A stretch of DNA of 64,000 nt from Fodinibius sp. Rm-B-1B1-1 (GCF_038594945.1 NZ_JBCFYD010000002.1:992001-1056000); one strand, 5' to 3'. Counted from the stretch's first letter, positions 7,679 to 15,133 are shown. Made by a program: numbers and translations. The notes: a model not told the origin generated them from the sequence alone.

Positions 7679-7873
7679 ATGAGACGATACAAAGTAATCC
7701 CATTTTCCACGGGTTGTTTAACAGGTAACCTTGATCATAACGAAATGGAAGCGGTTATCAATCGTGCAGCCGAAAAAGGCTGGGAATTGGAGAGAACTAT
7801 TCATGAAACAAAACGAGTTGCCATTATTTTTAGCAGAGAAACACACTTCTTAATCTTTTCGAAAGAAAAGTAA
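7679..7873 (+). CDS. DUF4177-family small protein
   Basis: 64 residues with the DUF4177 pattern: an initial strand YKVIPFS, then a polar helix MEAVINRAAEKGWELER, then a strand ending AIIFSRE. The motif GWELxx is the hallmark of the family, whose function is unknown. It starts 10 bp after yidD stops and is followed immediately by the compact attC, so yidD and this gene form a two-gene cassette. Confidence 0.75.
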   Translation: MRRYKVIPFSTGCLTGNLDHNEMEAVINRAAEKGWELERTIHETKRVAIIFSRETHFLIFSKEK

Positions 7874-7879
7874 GCAGTA

Positions 7880-7933
7880 TTCTAATTAGCACATAAAGTA
7901 GACGTCAGCCCCTTATGTGCAAGATCATTGGGC
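7880..7933 (+). repeat. Compact attC site (54 bp)
   Basis: R'' TTCTAAT, a 2-nt spacer, L'' GCACATAA (7889-7896), a 16-nt terminal loop region, L' TTATGTGC (7913-7920, perfect complement of L''), a 6-nt spacer AAGATC, and R' ATTGGGC (7927-7933). The same spacing occurs in the long TTATGCGC-type sites here, with a much shorter terminal part. Confidence 0.75.
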
Positions 7934-7973
7934 GTATTGACTAAACAGCAATGACCACTAATAGAAAGTTAAT

Positions 7974-8546
7974 ATGGGCTATCTAAAAACTGCATTGGGA
8001 TTATTTCTTAGCTTATTAATTTTAACAAGTGTCTCCTTTGGACAAGGAAAAAAAGCGCCTCCACCTCCCCCAGGCGGCTTTCCCACTAACCAAGGTCTTT
8101 CTACAAATAGCGAGGCCCCCAACTTCGCTTATGAAACATTAAATAGTGGCAAGATTAAATTGAGTGATTATCGAGGTGAATATGTGCTCATCGATTTTTG
8201 GGGTACATGGTGTAAACCCTGTTTGGAAAACATGCCTTATTTAAAAGAAGCATATTCCAAATACAGTGATGACATTACATTTATTAGCGTTGCTGCCGAT
8301 GATAACAAACAAGCGGTTGTCAATTATGTGAATGATAATGATATACCTTGGACTCAAATAGTTGTACCATTAAAAGCAGACAAACCTGTTGAGATAATTG
8401 AAAAATATAATGTCCGCAGCTATCCTTCCGTTTTTCTAATTGACCCTAATGGTGTGGTGTTGAATGGTGCTCAATCTCCCAAAGCGAAGAATAAGCTTAA
8501 GGGTGATAACTTAATCAAGACTCTTGGAGAAGTTTTAAATAAATAG
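7974..8546 (+). CDS. TlpA-family thiol-disulfide oxidoreductase
   Basis: 190 residues. A signal sequence (about residues 1-23) is followed by a proline-rich linker (KKAPPPPPGGFP) and a thioredoxin-like domain with the redox motif WCKPC (FWGTWCKPCLENMP, about residue 80) and the cis-proline segment YPSVF near residue 155. Likely periplasmic, reducing or isomerising cysteines of exported proteins. Sole gene of its cassette. Two further thioredoxin-like genes lie at 49.1-50.2 kb, outside the array. Confidence 0.85.
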   Translation: MGYLKTALGLFLSLLILTSVSFGQGKKAPPPPPGGFPTNQGLSTNSEAPNFAYETLNSGKIKLSDYRGEYVLIDFWGTWCKPCLENMPYLKEAYSKYSDDITFISVAADDNKQAVVNYVNDNDIPWTQIVVPLKADKPVEIIEKYNVRSYPSVFLIDPNGVVLNGAQSPKAKNKLKGDNLIKTLGEVLNK

Positions 8547-8572
8547 TGCCGAAATGTTAAAAGGCACTTTTA
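8545..8572 (+). terminator. Possible small intrinsic terminator
   Basis: AGTGCC, a 12-nt loop, GGCACT, then TTTT, directly overlapping the stop codon of the TlpA gene. The 6-bp stem is short, so this is a weak candidate. It also overlaps the start of the attC region. Confidence 0.35.
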
Positions 8573-8658
8573 TATCCATGCATAACTTGGTCCCCACGGG
8601 TTGGAGTACGGCAGGCTTTGGTATCTCCTTACCGGCCTTCTATCTATTAGGATGGTAA

Positions 8659-8730
8659 CCCCTCGCTTTTTGCATCTTATAGTTTAGATATCTACCATAG
8701 TTTTGATAGTAAGATAAACAGAAGTTAGGT
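8659..8730 (+). repeat. attC right half, TAGATATCTA type
   Basis: CTTTTTGCATCTTATAGTTTAGATATCTACCATAG followed by AAACAGAA and R' GTTAGGT (8724-8730), a perfect GTTRRRY. The cassette that begins here ends with ACCTAAC at 8982-8988. Confidence 0.75.
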
Positions 8731-8762
8731 AAGGTAATTTTCAAGTTGTAGACCTTTCAATT

Positions 8763-8963
8763 ATGCTAAACAAAATTCAAGATCGCCCTATTTGGTATAA
8801 AATCTTGATGATTTTCGGTGTTTTAAGCCTTATTACGTATGGAATACGTTTTTTTATTTTTGATTACAATGACCTATTGAATAGTGGTCTAATGGTATTT
8901 TTCACAGTTATACTGCTCTTGGATATAGTTTTACGATCTCACTTTTTTAAAAACAAAGTATAA
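8763..8963 (+). CDS. Small two-helix membrane protein (MLNKIQDRP family)
   Basis: 66 residues: a conserved amphipathic start MLNKIQDRPIWYK and two transmembrane helices (about residues 14-32 and 42-60). No named family is recognised. The first 13 residues are almost identical to those of the cassette protein at 12942, while the rest has diverged, so the two are paralogs within the array. Inner-membrane location is inferred. Confidence 0.7.
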   Translation: MLNKIQDRPIWYKILMIFGVLSLITYGIRFFIFDYNDLLNSGLMVFFTVILLLDIVLRSHFFKNKV

Positions 8964-8981
8964 TGCAGAACTTTTTACTTT

Positions 8982-9101
8982 ACCTAACTCACACATTAAA
9001 TGGGATGTACCTCCTTACCTGTGCTTAAGTTTTACCGGCCTTTGCCAAAGCGTAGTTCGGCTACGTATAGGCAGCGTAGTAGTCCGCAAGCGTCGTTATA
9101 C
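8982..9101 (+). repeat. attC site (120 bp)
   Basis: R'' ACCTAAC (8982-8988, perfect RYYYAAC), L'' CACACATTAA; the right end GCAAGCGTC precedes R' GTTATAC (9095-9101). The flanks TTTACTTTACCTAAC here and GTTAGGTAAGGTAAT at 8724 are complementary in 13 of 15 positions, defining one cassette. Confidence 0.85.
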
Positions 9102-9151
9102 CCCCAAATACTTCATTAAGTTAGTAATCAATATTAATAAAGAAAGGAAAA

Positions 9152-9592
9152 ATGGAACCGTTTGAACTAAAAGTTGACACGAATACTACATTCATAAAGA
9201 TTATTCGGTTTATCGGAACCCTTGCACTGGGATTTTTCATTGGTATTTTGACCATCAAATATAGATATGAAGGTACCATTGACTGGATGAATGCATTCAT
9301 TGGCATTGTTTGCAGTCTCTCCTTTGCTTTCTTCCCGGGTACAGCTAAAAAACAATCTCTCAAAATTAGTCAGGATGGTATTTCGCAGAATAGCTTTTGG
9401 GGAAGACAAAAACAATATGATTGGTCTAAGATTAAAGCCGTTGAAGTAAAAAAGAACAGGATTGAATTAACAAAAAGTATTGGCTCTACTGAAAGAATTA
9501 AACTTCCTATACATACAGAAGACCAAGTTAAAAACTTAAAAAATTACCTTCAGCAATTAACCGATTCTAAAGAAATTGTGTATAAACAATAA
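9152..9592 (+). CDS. Membrane protein with two TM helices and a PH-like C-terminal domain
   Basis: 146 residues: a short N-terminal strand (EPFELKVD), two transmembrane helices at about residues 20-38 and 45-65, and a cytosolic C-terminal half. That half is rich in strands (LKISQDGISQNSFWGRQKQYDWSKIKAVEVKKNRIEL), typical of bacterial PH-like domains. No function is known to me. The cassette gene at 10971 has the same size and layout (MEP start, two helices, then LLIDKNGIKT...WRELRAISL), so these are paralogous cassettes. Confidence 0.65.
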   Translation: MEPFELKVDTNTTFIKIIRFIGTLALGFFIGILTIKYRYEGTIDWMNAFIGIVCSLSFAFFPGTAKKQSLKISQDGISQNSFWGRQKQYDWSKIKAVEVKKNRIELTKSIGSTERIKLPIHTEDQVKNLKNYLQQLTDSKEIVYKQ

Positions 9593-9599
9593 ATTGGGT

Positions 9600-9772
9600 G
9601 TATGCCCCCCTTCAAGCGAACGCGACTCACTCTCTCTACGCCTAAAAACAAAAGCTTCGGTGAGTAGGCCACTACTGCTCTTTTATTTATTAGCTTAGCA
9701 TTCCCTTCCTCTCTTTTGCATATTTCAGTTTAGATATCTACCATCGTTAAGGTCAATAAACTAAGGTTGTAC
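9600..9772 (+). repeat. attC site, TAGATATCTA type (about 173 bp)
   Basis: R'' GTATGCC (9600-9606) lies just after the stop codon. The right half TCTTTTGCATATTTCAGTTTAGATATCTACCATCG leads to CTAAG and R' GTTGTAC (9766-9772). It contains an inner CTTTTATTTATTAG stretch resembling the CATTTATTAG-type sites. Confidence 0.7.
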
Positions 9773-9789
9773 CACACTTTTAATCCATT

Positions 9790-10227
9790 ATGAAAATTAC
9801 ACTTCGTCAAGCAAAAGAAGAAGATTATGAGTTTCTTTGGAATCTTCACAAAACGACAATGAAGAGCTATGTTGATGAGACTTGGGGATGGGATGAAGAG
9901 TTTCAAGAAAAGTATTTCAGTAATCGATTTGAGGCAAATAATATTCAGTTAATCATACTTGATGATACAACAATCGGAGCTATCGAAATTCAAGACAGAG
10001 AAAATGAACTTTTTGTAGCAAGTTTTGAGATTGCTCCTCAATTCCAGAATAAAGGTATTGGATCTACAATTTTAAAAAGAATAATTAATACTTCTGACAA
10101 CAAGCAAAAGTCCTTAAAGTTGCAAGTTCTAAAGGTGAATCCTGCTAAGCGGTTTTATAAACAGTTCGGTTTTGAAACAGTCGATGAAACAAAAACTCAT
10201 TTTATCATGAAAAGAAGTGTGGCATAA
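9790..10227 (+). CDS. GNAT-family N-acetyltransferase
   Basis: 145 residues covering a complete GNAT domain: N-terminal LRQAKEEDYEFLWNLH, the acetyl-CoA pyrophosphate loop QNKGIG (Q/RxxGxG) near residue 97, and the C-terminal FYKQFGFETV segment. The substrate is not deducible. GNAT genes are frequent integron cargo and include aminoglycoside acetyltransferases; this one lacks features that would identify it as such. The stop codon lies inside the R'' box of the following attC. Confidence 0.88.
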   Translation: MKITLRQAKEEDYEFLWNLHKTTMKSYVDETWGWDEEFQEKYFSNRFEANNIQLIILDDTTIGAIEIQDRENELFVASFEIAPQFQNKGIGSTILKRIINTSDNKQKSLKLQVLKVNPAKRFYKQFGFETVDETKTHFIMKRSVA

Positions 10228-10349
10228 CCAGCCCATAAAACAGATGTGCCTCACTTATTCTTTGTCATTTTTGGTCTTGAGGCTTTTTCTTTCATTAATT
10301 GCTAACTCAACAGTAATTCGCGTGCAGCTTATGCGCAATGTCGTTATAC
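10222..10349 (+). repeat. attC site, TTATGCGC type (128 bp)
   Basis: R'' GCATAAC (10222-10228), L'' GCCCATAA, L' TTATGCGC (10329-10336), spacer AATGTC and R' GTTATAC (10343-10349). The flank AAGTGTGGCATAAC complements the cassette 5' end at 9766-9779 in 12 of 14 positions. Confidence 0.85.
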
Positions 10350-10457
10350 TAAGAGCTGAATAGCTTATAAATACATTCCAATTCCCCTATAGCTTAACGG
10401 AGTAATCAGTTGAGCTAAATTCATAGATTCAAAACACTATCTTAACATATATAAGTT

Positions 10458-10802
10458 ATGAAAAAGGTTAATCTTAGAAACGAATTTGACTCTATTAAAA
10501 AATACTGGACGCAGAAAATAATAGGCGAAGCAAATGGTTCTATTCTTAAGTTAGCTAAAGGAATAGGCGAAATTAATTGGCATAAACATGATGACCAAGA
10601 TGAAGTGTTTATTGTCTACAAGGGAAAATTAACTATCCGTCTAAGAGACAAAGAAGATATTACCCTTCAAGAAGGAGAAATGTTTATTGTCCCCAAGGGA
10701 GTTGAACATGCCCCAAAAGCTGAACATGATGTAGAACTATTGGTAATGGGAATCAATGTTACTTCAAATAAAGAAGGTGGAAAACCAGAATGGAGTTATT
10801 AG
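10458..10802 (+). CDS. Cupin-domain protein
   Basis: 114 residues forming a single small cupin barrel. Motif 1 is WHKHDDQDEVFIVYKGKL (about residues 41-58), with two His and a Glu as candidate metal ligands, and motif 2 is EMFIVPKGVEHAPKAEH (about 77-93) with the third His. The enzymatic or binding role is unknown. Single gene of a cassette with a long 5' leader (about 110 bp between R' and the ATG) and about 40 bp of non-coding sequence after the stop. Confidence 0.88.
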   Translation: MKKVNLRNEFDSIKKYWTQKIIGEANGSILKLAKGIGEINWHKHDDQDEVFIVYKGKLTIRLRDKEDITLQEGEMFIVPKGVEHAPKAEHDVELLVMGINVTSNKEGGKPEWSY

Positions 10803-10842
10803 TTCTACTTGCTCTGGATTTAATTGCCATTTCAGTTTCTTG

Positions 10843-10945
10843 GTATAACCCGCATAAAGCAGACAGGCCTCGCCATACCCATGCCTCCCTTTTGCATCTT
10901 ATAGTTTAGATATCTACTATAGGTATGAATAAACTTAGGTTATAC
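10843..10945 (+). repeat. attC site, TAGATATCTA type (103 bp)
   Basis: R'' GTATAAC (10843-10849), CCGCATAAAGCAGACAGGCCTCGCC, then the block CCCTTTTGCATCTTATAG + TTTAGATATCTACTATAGG, then ATGAATAAACTTAG and R' GTTATAC (10939-10945). The flank TTCAGTTTCTTGGTATAAC complements the 5' end of the cupin cassette in 16 of 18 positions. Confidence 0.85.
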
Positions 10946-10970
10946 CAACTTTAAACTCAATCATACATCG

Positions 10971-11432
10971 ATGGAGCCAATTACTATCCGCATGGATTAT
11001 GAAACGAGATACATGAAACTACTTTCACTGATACTCTTTTTTCTAGGTGCATTGGTTATTGGATTACATGCTTATGACTATGTAAACAGCGGATTATCAG
11101 ATCATTGGTTATCCAGTGTCTTTACCGGGATTTGCGCTATTATAGCTGGGGTTTTTATTCGCAAAGGATATTCACTAGTTCAGCAACCCGAACTTTTAAT
11201 TGATAAGAATGGGATTAAAACTCAAAAAACCTCAATTTGGGATAAATCAGTTAAGTGGAGAGAACTTAGAGCCATTTCACTAGATAAAAAGCATATTCAT
11301 ATTCAATACCGGCAATCTGGTGTCCATGATAAGATTCACCTTCCAATCTATAGTAAATCCCAACACAGCCAAATTGAGCAAAAATTAAAAGATGCTGCTT
11401 CAAAGTTTGATTTAGAATTTAGACAAGACTAA
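10971..11432 (+). CDS. Membrane protein with two TM helices and PH-like C-terminal domain (paralog of the 9152 gene)
   Basis: 153 residues: MEPITIRMDYETRYMKL, two transmembrane helices at about residues 17-36 and 47-63, then a strand-rich soluble half (LLIDKNGIKTQKTSIWDKSVKWRELRAISL, HIHIQYR, IHLPIYSKSQ). Layout and several positions match the cassette gene at 9152, notably the IHLPIYSK/IKLPIHTE segment followed by a helix. Sequence identity is low, so the duplication is old or both were acquired. Function unknown. Confidence 0.65.
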   Translation: MEPITIRMDYETRYMKLLSLILFFLGALVIGLHAYDYVNSGLSDHWLSSVFTGICAIIAGVFIRKGYSLVQQPELLIDKNGIKTQKTSIWDKSVKWRELRAISLDKKHIHIQYRQSGVHDKIHLPIYSKSQHSQIEQKLKDAASKFDLEFRQD

Positions 11433-11446
11433 CCTATTAAAAGTTG

Positions 11447-11576
11447 GGATAACCCGCGTTTTAACTTGGACGCACCTTACCCTCTCCTATTCGTTTTACT
11501 TTCTTCTCACCAAATAGTAAACTGAAAATTGAATAAACAACCGTACGCACGTCGGTTAAGCGCAATGTCGTTATAC
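11447..11576 (+). repeat. attC site, TTATGCGC-like type (130 bp)
   Basis: R'' GGATAAC (11447-11453), CC, L'' GCGTTTTAA, then ... GGTTAAGCGC, spacer AATGTC and R' GTTATAC (11570-11576). The L boxes have co-varied with other sites: GCGTTTTA pairs with TTAAGCGC. The flank TTAAAAGTTGGGATAAC complements the cassette 5' end at 10939 in 15 of 17 positions. Confidence 0.85.
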
Positions 11577-11584
11577 CTTTATCT

Positions 11585-12076
11585 ATGATTCGCCAATTCA
11601 CGCTACTGGGTTTTGTTTGTTTCTGTATTCTTGGATGCCAGGACTCTGTTAATAACATCGAAGCCCCCACAGAACCCTGGCATGACATACGCATAGAGGG
11701 AGATGTAAAATTTCATGGAGAAATCTCATGGTCTGCTTCTGTTAACTCACTAAATACAACGATAGAAGTAGAAAATATCGGTACTGACACAGCCAGCATT
11801 AAAACAGGTCCCTGCGCTTTCAATGTTATTGCTTATTCGAAAGAGGATAAACCGGTTTGGTATAACCGACCCCCGGATAAATTTATCTGTACGGATCAAC
11901 TGCTCACCTACAGAATTGCTCCTCAAGAAATAAAACAGCTTACAGGCCAAATGTATATTAGTGGACAACGTTGGTACTGGGATATTCCTGACGGAGATTG
12001 GAATTTTAAAATTGAAGGATATACTAAAAAAGGAGAAGCAATTTCATTTGATGCCAATGAAATTAATGATAGATAA
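11585..12076 (+). CDS. Lipoprotein with a BsuPI-like beta-sandwich domain
   Basis: 163 residues. A lipoprotein signal (MIRQFTLLGFVCFCILGC, lipobox ILGC) is followed by an Ig-like sandwich: WSASVNSLNTTIEVENIGTDTASI, FNVIAYSKEDKPVWY, then ITR-like strands TYRIAPQEIKQLTGQM and WDIPDGDWNFKIEGY. This order resembles the BsuPI (intracellular proteinase inhibitor) fold, with the usual 'pW' ending. Function unknown. The ATG lies 15 bp after the R' box. The start and stop regions themselves form part of the cassette-end inverted repeat. Confidence 0.65.
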   Translation: MIRQFTLLGFVCFCILGCQDSVNNIEAPTEPWHDIRIEGDVKFHGEISWSASVNSLNTTIEVENIGTDTASIKTGPCAFNVIAYSKEDKPVWYNRPPDKFICTDQLLTYRIAPQEIKQLTGQMYISGQRWYWDIPDGDWNFKIEGYTKKGEAISFDANEINDR

Positions 12077-12077
12077 G

Positions 12078-12195
12078 GTATACCCCGCACATTAAGGAGA
12101 CGCACCTCGCCCTCTCTTGCCAGCTTTTGGCTTTTTATGTTATTTACTCAACGCAACACTTTTACGTGCGCCGGTTATGCGCAATGTAGTCAGCT
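12078..12195 (+). repeat. attC site, TTATGCGC type (118 bp)
   Basis: R'' GTATACC (12078-12084), CC, L'' GCACATTA, L' TTATGCGC (12175-12182), spacer AATGTA and an atypical R' GTCAGCT (12189-12195). The boundary is supported because the next cassette ends with AATGTAGCTACC, the complement of AGCTACATT at its 5' end. Confidence 0.8.
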
Positions 12196-12601
12196 ACATT
12201 ACTTTGGCTTTCACAGGATTAATTATAGTAGCCGTATCTACAGCTTGGAAGAAGCTCGTAAGCTTTTCATCCTTTACCGTCCAGATATGCACTGCATTAG
12301 CTTTGAACTTCTTACCAGTGGCTTTCCAAGTTCCCGTATAATATCCCTTCATGATTACGTGGTCTCCGGATTCCATAAGTTCTTTAATTTCAATATTGAA
12401 GTGATCATAATACTCGGGAATCTTGCTGAAAACACCATGAGCTACCGCTTCGGGTCCTGTAAATTTGCCATCGCCCTCAATAAAGGGAAATCCGTTACAT
12501 TCATGCCATTCCATTTTGGGATCAAACATGGCAAGAACACCATCAATATCACCTTCACTAAATTTTTTATATCCGGTTTTTGCTAATTCTATATTCTTCA
12601 T
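12194..12601 (-). CDS. NTF2/SnoaL-like protein, in reverse orientation within its cassette
   Basis: 135 residues, a single cone-shaped NTF2-like domain: NIELAKTGYKKFSEGDIDGVLAMFDPKMEWHECNGFP, then GPEAVAHGVFSKIPEYYDHFNIEIKELMESGDHVIMKGYYTGTWKATGKKF, ending ...VDTATIINPV. The family includes isomerases, dehydratases and ligand-binding proteins; no specific role can be given. It is the only gene of its cassette and runs against the rest of the array, its stop codon touching the R' box at 12189-12195. It therefore needs its own promoter, which must lie in the 175 bp between 12602 and the attC at 12776. Confidence 0.85.
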   Translation of the reverse strand: MKNIELAKTGYKKFSEGDIDGVLAMFDPKMEWHECNGFPFIEGDGKFTGPEAVAHGVFSKIPEYYDHFNIEIKELMESGDHVIMKGYYTGTWKATGKKFKANAVHIWTVKDEKLTSFFQAVDTATIINPVKAKVM

Positions 12602-12775
12602 AACACTCTCTATAGTTTTTGTTTTGGGTTACCTATAAAGTAGAAAACCTTTATATAAGAAGGGCGTTTTTATTTTTATAAGTTATATATAAACATATAC
12701 TTATAACCATTTGTGTAATAGTTATTAACGGCCAGCGACTTTACAACTAAAAGAACCACTGCTGGTTCATAATGT

Positions 12776-12909
12776 AGCTACCCCGCGCATTAACCCGGAC
12801 AGGCCTCCCCACCTTGTTGTCTGTCCTTCATTGATTAACATAGCATGCCTCCCTTTTGCATCTTTTGGTTTAGATATCTACCATAGGCATGAATGAACTA
12901 AGGTTATAC
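12776..12909 (+). repeat. attC site, TAGATATCTA type (134 bp)
   Basis: R'' AGCTACC (12776-12782), CC, GCGCATTAACCCGGACAGG; a central GATTAACATAGCATG; then CCCTTTTGCATCTTTTGG + TTTAGATATCTACCATAGG, ATGAATGAACTAAG and R' GTTATAC (12903-12909). Confidence 0.8.
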
Positions 12910-12941
12910 AAAGTAAATTCTAACAAGAGTTTTATCTAAGC

Positions 12942-13169
12942 ATGCTAAATAAAATTCAAGATCGACCACTTTGGTATAAAGTTTGGGCTATCATAGTTGG
13001 CATTGTAGCACTCTACACCTTAATTATATTTGTTGGTGTATTATTTGAAGATTCTTTTGCCCACATTTCAACTACAGATTACCTGTTGGTTGCATTCGTA
13101 CAATTTTCGATTTTGCTCGAAATGTATCTTTTCCCAAAAACCGTGAATGAAAAGACCAACCAAAATTAA
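12942..13169 (+). CDS. Small two-helix membrane protein (MLNKIQDRP family, second copy)
   Basis: 75 residues: MLNKIQDRPLWYKVW followed by two transmembrane helices (about residues 15-36 and 47-65) and a short charged tail. The N-terminus repeats that of the protein at 8763, but the helices are not closely similar, so selection seems to hold the cytosolic N-terminal peptide. Unknown function. Single gene of a cassette whose ends, TATACAAAGT and ACTTTGTATA, are exact reverse complements. Confidence 0.7.
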   Translation: MLNKIQDRPLWYKVWAIIVGIVALYTLIIFVGVLFEDSFAHISTTDYLLVAFVQFSILLEMYLFPKTVNEKTNQN

Positions 13170-13198
13170 GTTCGCTCTTTTCTACAACTTGTAACTTT

Positions 13199-13327
13199 GT
13201 ATAGCCCGCGCATTAGGTGGGACGCACCTCGCCGTTGGCTGCCGGTTTTAATTTGTCCGTTTCCATAGTACATTTTAAATGGCTTCGGCGCTGTTTTGCA
13301 CGCCCCTTATGCGCAATGTCGTTAGGT
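13199..13327 (+). repeat. attC site, TTATGCGC type (129 bp)
   Basis: The clearest site in the array: R'' GTATAGC (13199-13205), CC, L'' GCGCATTA (13208-13215), L' TTATGCGC (13308-13315), spacer AATGTC... ending in R' GTTAGGT (13321-13327). The end GCCCCTTATGCGCAATGTC is reminiscent of the 3' end of Vibrio cholerae repeats. Confidence 0.88.
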
Positions 13328-13364
13328 ATCTTACCGTCGTTAACCTCAATTTTTACTCTAAAAA

Positions 13365-14309
13365 GTGTTGGAATCACTTGTATCAAAGATCTTAATATTT
13401 CGCTTAAAACAACTTTGGCGACTATTTAAGCAAGTTGGGTTTGCCCGTACTTTTTTGTTGGTAATAATAACCAGTTTGTTAGTATTTGAGCTGCCCGATT
13501 TAATTTCAGGTAATGGTTTGCTAGCTGTACTAATCTATCCGTTGATAATCTTACCCATTCACCTGTTGCGAAAAGATCAAAGTTTTCTCAGAAAATTAGA
13601 TCTTCAAAAAGAAATTATTTTTGCAGGAGAATATCATTCCCTGATACTTCCCTACTCTCTTTTCTTAGTTTACTTTCAACAATGGTCGGCTATAGTTTTT
13701 GGCCACTTATTAATTACTTTAATACTGTTTCTACCATCTCTCAAGGTCGAAAAAAAATATCAGGGCAATAGTCCATTTATCAAGTGGATTCCAGTCAACT
13801 TATTTGAATGGCGTAGCTATATGCGGCAACGAAAATTCTTTTTGCTGTTTAGTTTTGTTTTTATGGTCCTCCTAAGTTCTAATGCTATTGCAATATCTGT
13901 GGCTATGCTCATCTTAGCTGCAAGCTTTTCAGAAGCTTTTACTCATCTCGAATCTAAAGAACTGATTGAGGCATATCCCAGAAACTCAAATTTCCTGTGG
14001 GCCAAGCTGAAGGATCATTCAATGTTTATTCATTTATTGTTTCTACCATTTTACGTTTTATTTTTGCTTTTTCATTTAGAGCTATGGTACATCTTAGTAC
14101 TATTACTGATTATAACTGAATGTTCAATATGCTTTTGTCTCCTTTATAAATATTCTTGGTTTGGGCAAGCCAAATCAGAAATTCACAATCAAATTCCTTT
14201 TGTCATTTTTTTTATAAGCACAATATTATTTTTTCCGATAGGAATAGCATTTCTTTACTTCTATTGGAAAAAAGCTATCAATGCACTCCCTGAATATGTT
14301 AAAACTTAA
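13365..14309 (+). CDS. ABC-transporter permease-like integral membrane protein
   Basis: 314 residues with about seven to eight transmembrane helices and a basic loop in the N-terminal third. It starts at GTG 13365; no ATG gives a longer reading. The 3' end overlaps the ABC ATPase gene by 29 bp, so the two form an exporter of the ABC-2/DUF-type permease plus ATPase kind. The transported substrate cannot be told; small ABC exporters of this type often confer peptide or drug tolerance. With its partner it makes the largest cassette seen here (about 1.7 kb). Confidence 0.75.
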   Translation: MLESLVSKILIFRLKQLWRLFKQVGFARTFLLVIITSLLVFELPDLISGNGLLAVLIYPLIILPIHLLRKDQSFLRKLDLQKEIIFAGEYHSLILPYSLFLVYFQQWSAIVFGHLLITLILFLPSLKVEKKYQGNSPFIKWIPVNLFEWRSYMRQRKFFLLFSFVFMVLLSSNAIAISVAMLILAASFSEAFTHLESKELIEAYPRNSNFLWAKLKDHSMFIHLLFLPFYVLFLLFHLELWYILVLLLIITECSICFCLLYKYSWFGQAKSEIHNQIPFVIFFISTILFFPIGIAFLYFYWKKAINALPEYVKT

Positions 14310-14988
14310 AAATATTCACTTTTCATATGGAGAAGAAAAAGTTCTAGATAATTTTTCTCTAGAGCTAAAAGCTGGTAATATCCATGGGGTATTAGGAGCC
14401 AATGGAGCTGGCAAGACTACTCTTTTTCAAATTATTTATGGGGTAATGCCCCCCTCAAAAGGAAAAATCATCGTTCCGGATAACAATTTTGATATTTCGC
14501 AAATAGGATATTTAGAAACCCAACCACAGTTTTATCCTTATATGAAAGGGGTAGAATATATTGATTTGCTATCTCGTGGGAATCCCACATTTAATGTGGG
14601 GGTGTGGAATGAGATTTTTAAACTACCCTTAAATAAACTTATTGACGCTTATTCCAGTGGCATGAAAAAGAAGCTGGCTTTACTAGGTATTATATCACAG
14701 GATAAGCCTATCATGCTTCTTGATGAACCTTTTAATAGCCTGGACCTCGAAACAGTCGAAAACCTCAATCTTATTTTAAAAGAGTTAAAAAAAGAGAATA
14801 AAATTATAGTCTTAACCTCGCACATCCTTGAGGTTTTAAAACTCAACTGTGATAGAATCAGCTATTTAAATAACGGCTCGGTTCAACAAACATTTAGTAA
14901 ACCTGATTTTCAACATATAAATCAATATATAAAATCAGATATCACTCAACACACTGAATCAATTATTCAGAGTATTTTTAGTCAATAA
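14281..14988 (+). CDS. ABC-transporter ATP-binding protein
   Basis: 235 residues, a complete nucleotide-binding domain: Walker A GANGAGKTT (about residues 39-47), a variant signature YSSGMKKKLALLG (about 125-137), Walker B PIMLLDEPF (about 141-149) and the H-loop TSH near residue 180. The start could be the ATG at 14281 or that at 14296 (MLKLKNIHF); both overlap the permease gene. It energises the permease encoded just upstream. The short signature (SSGM) is typical of ABC-2-type exporters. Confidence 0.88.
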   Translation: MHSLNMLKLKNIHFSYGEEKVLDNFSLELKAGNIHGVLGANGAGKTTLFQIIYGVMPPSKGKIIVPDNNFDISQIGYLETQPQFYPYMKGVEYIDLLSRGNPTFNVGVWNEIFKLPLNKLIDAYSSGMKKKLALLGIISQDKPIMLLDEPFNSLDLETVENLNLILKELKKENKIIVLTSHILEVLKLNCDRISYLNNGSVQQTFSKPDFQHINQYIKSDITQHTESIIQSIFSQ

Positions 14989-14999
14989 TTATACAAAAT

Positions 15000-15133
15000 A
15001 CCTAACCCGCGCATTAACTTGGACAGGCCTCGTCACCTGGTTACCTACCCTTTATTGATTAACATAGCACACCTCTCTTTTGCATATTTTGGTTTAGATA
15101 TCTACCATAGGCATGAATGAACTAAGGTTAGGT
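15000..15133 (+). repeat. attC site, TAGATATCTA type (134 bp)
   Basis: R'' ACCTAAC (15000-15006), CC, GCGCATTAACTTGGACAGGCC, central GATTAACATAGCAC, block TCTTTTGCATATTTTGG + TTTAGATATCTACCATAGG, ATGAATGAACTAAG and R' GTTAGGT (15127-15133). Very close to the site at 12776-12909. Confidence 0.85.

Noticed and set aside
12137-12586. 149-codon + strand frame opposite the NTF2-like gene
   Set aside because: It is the antisense of a clear domain on the minus strand, has cysteine- and histidine-rich random-like composition and no family match.
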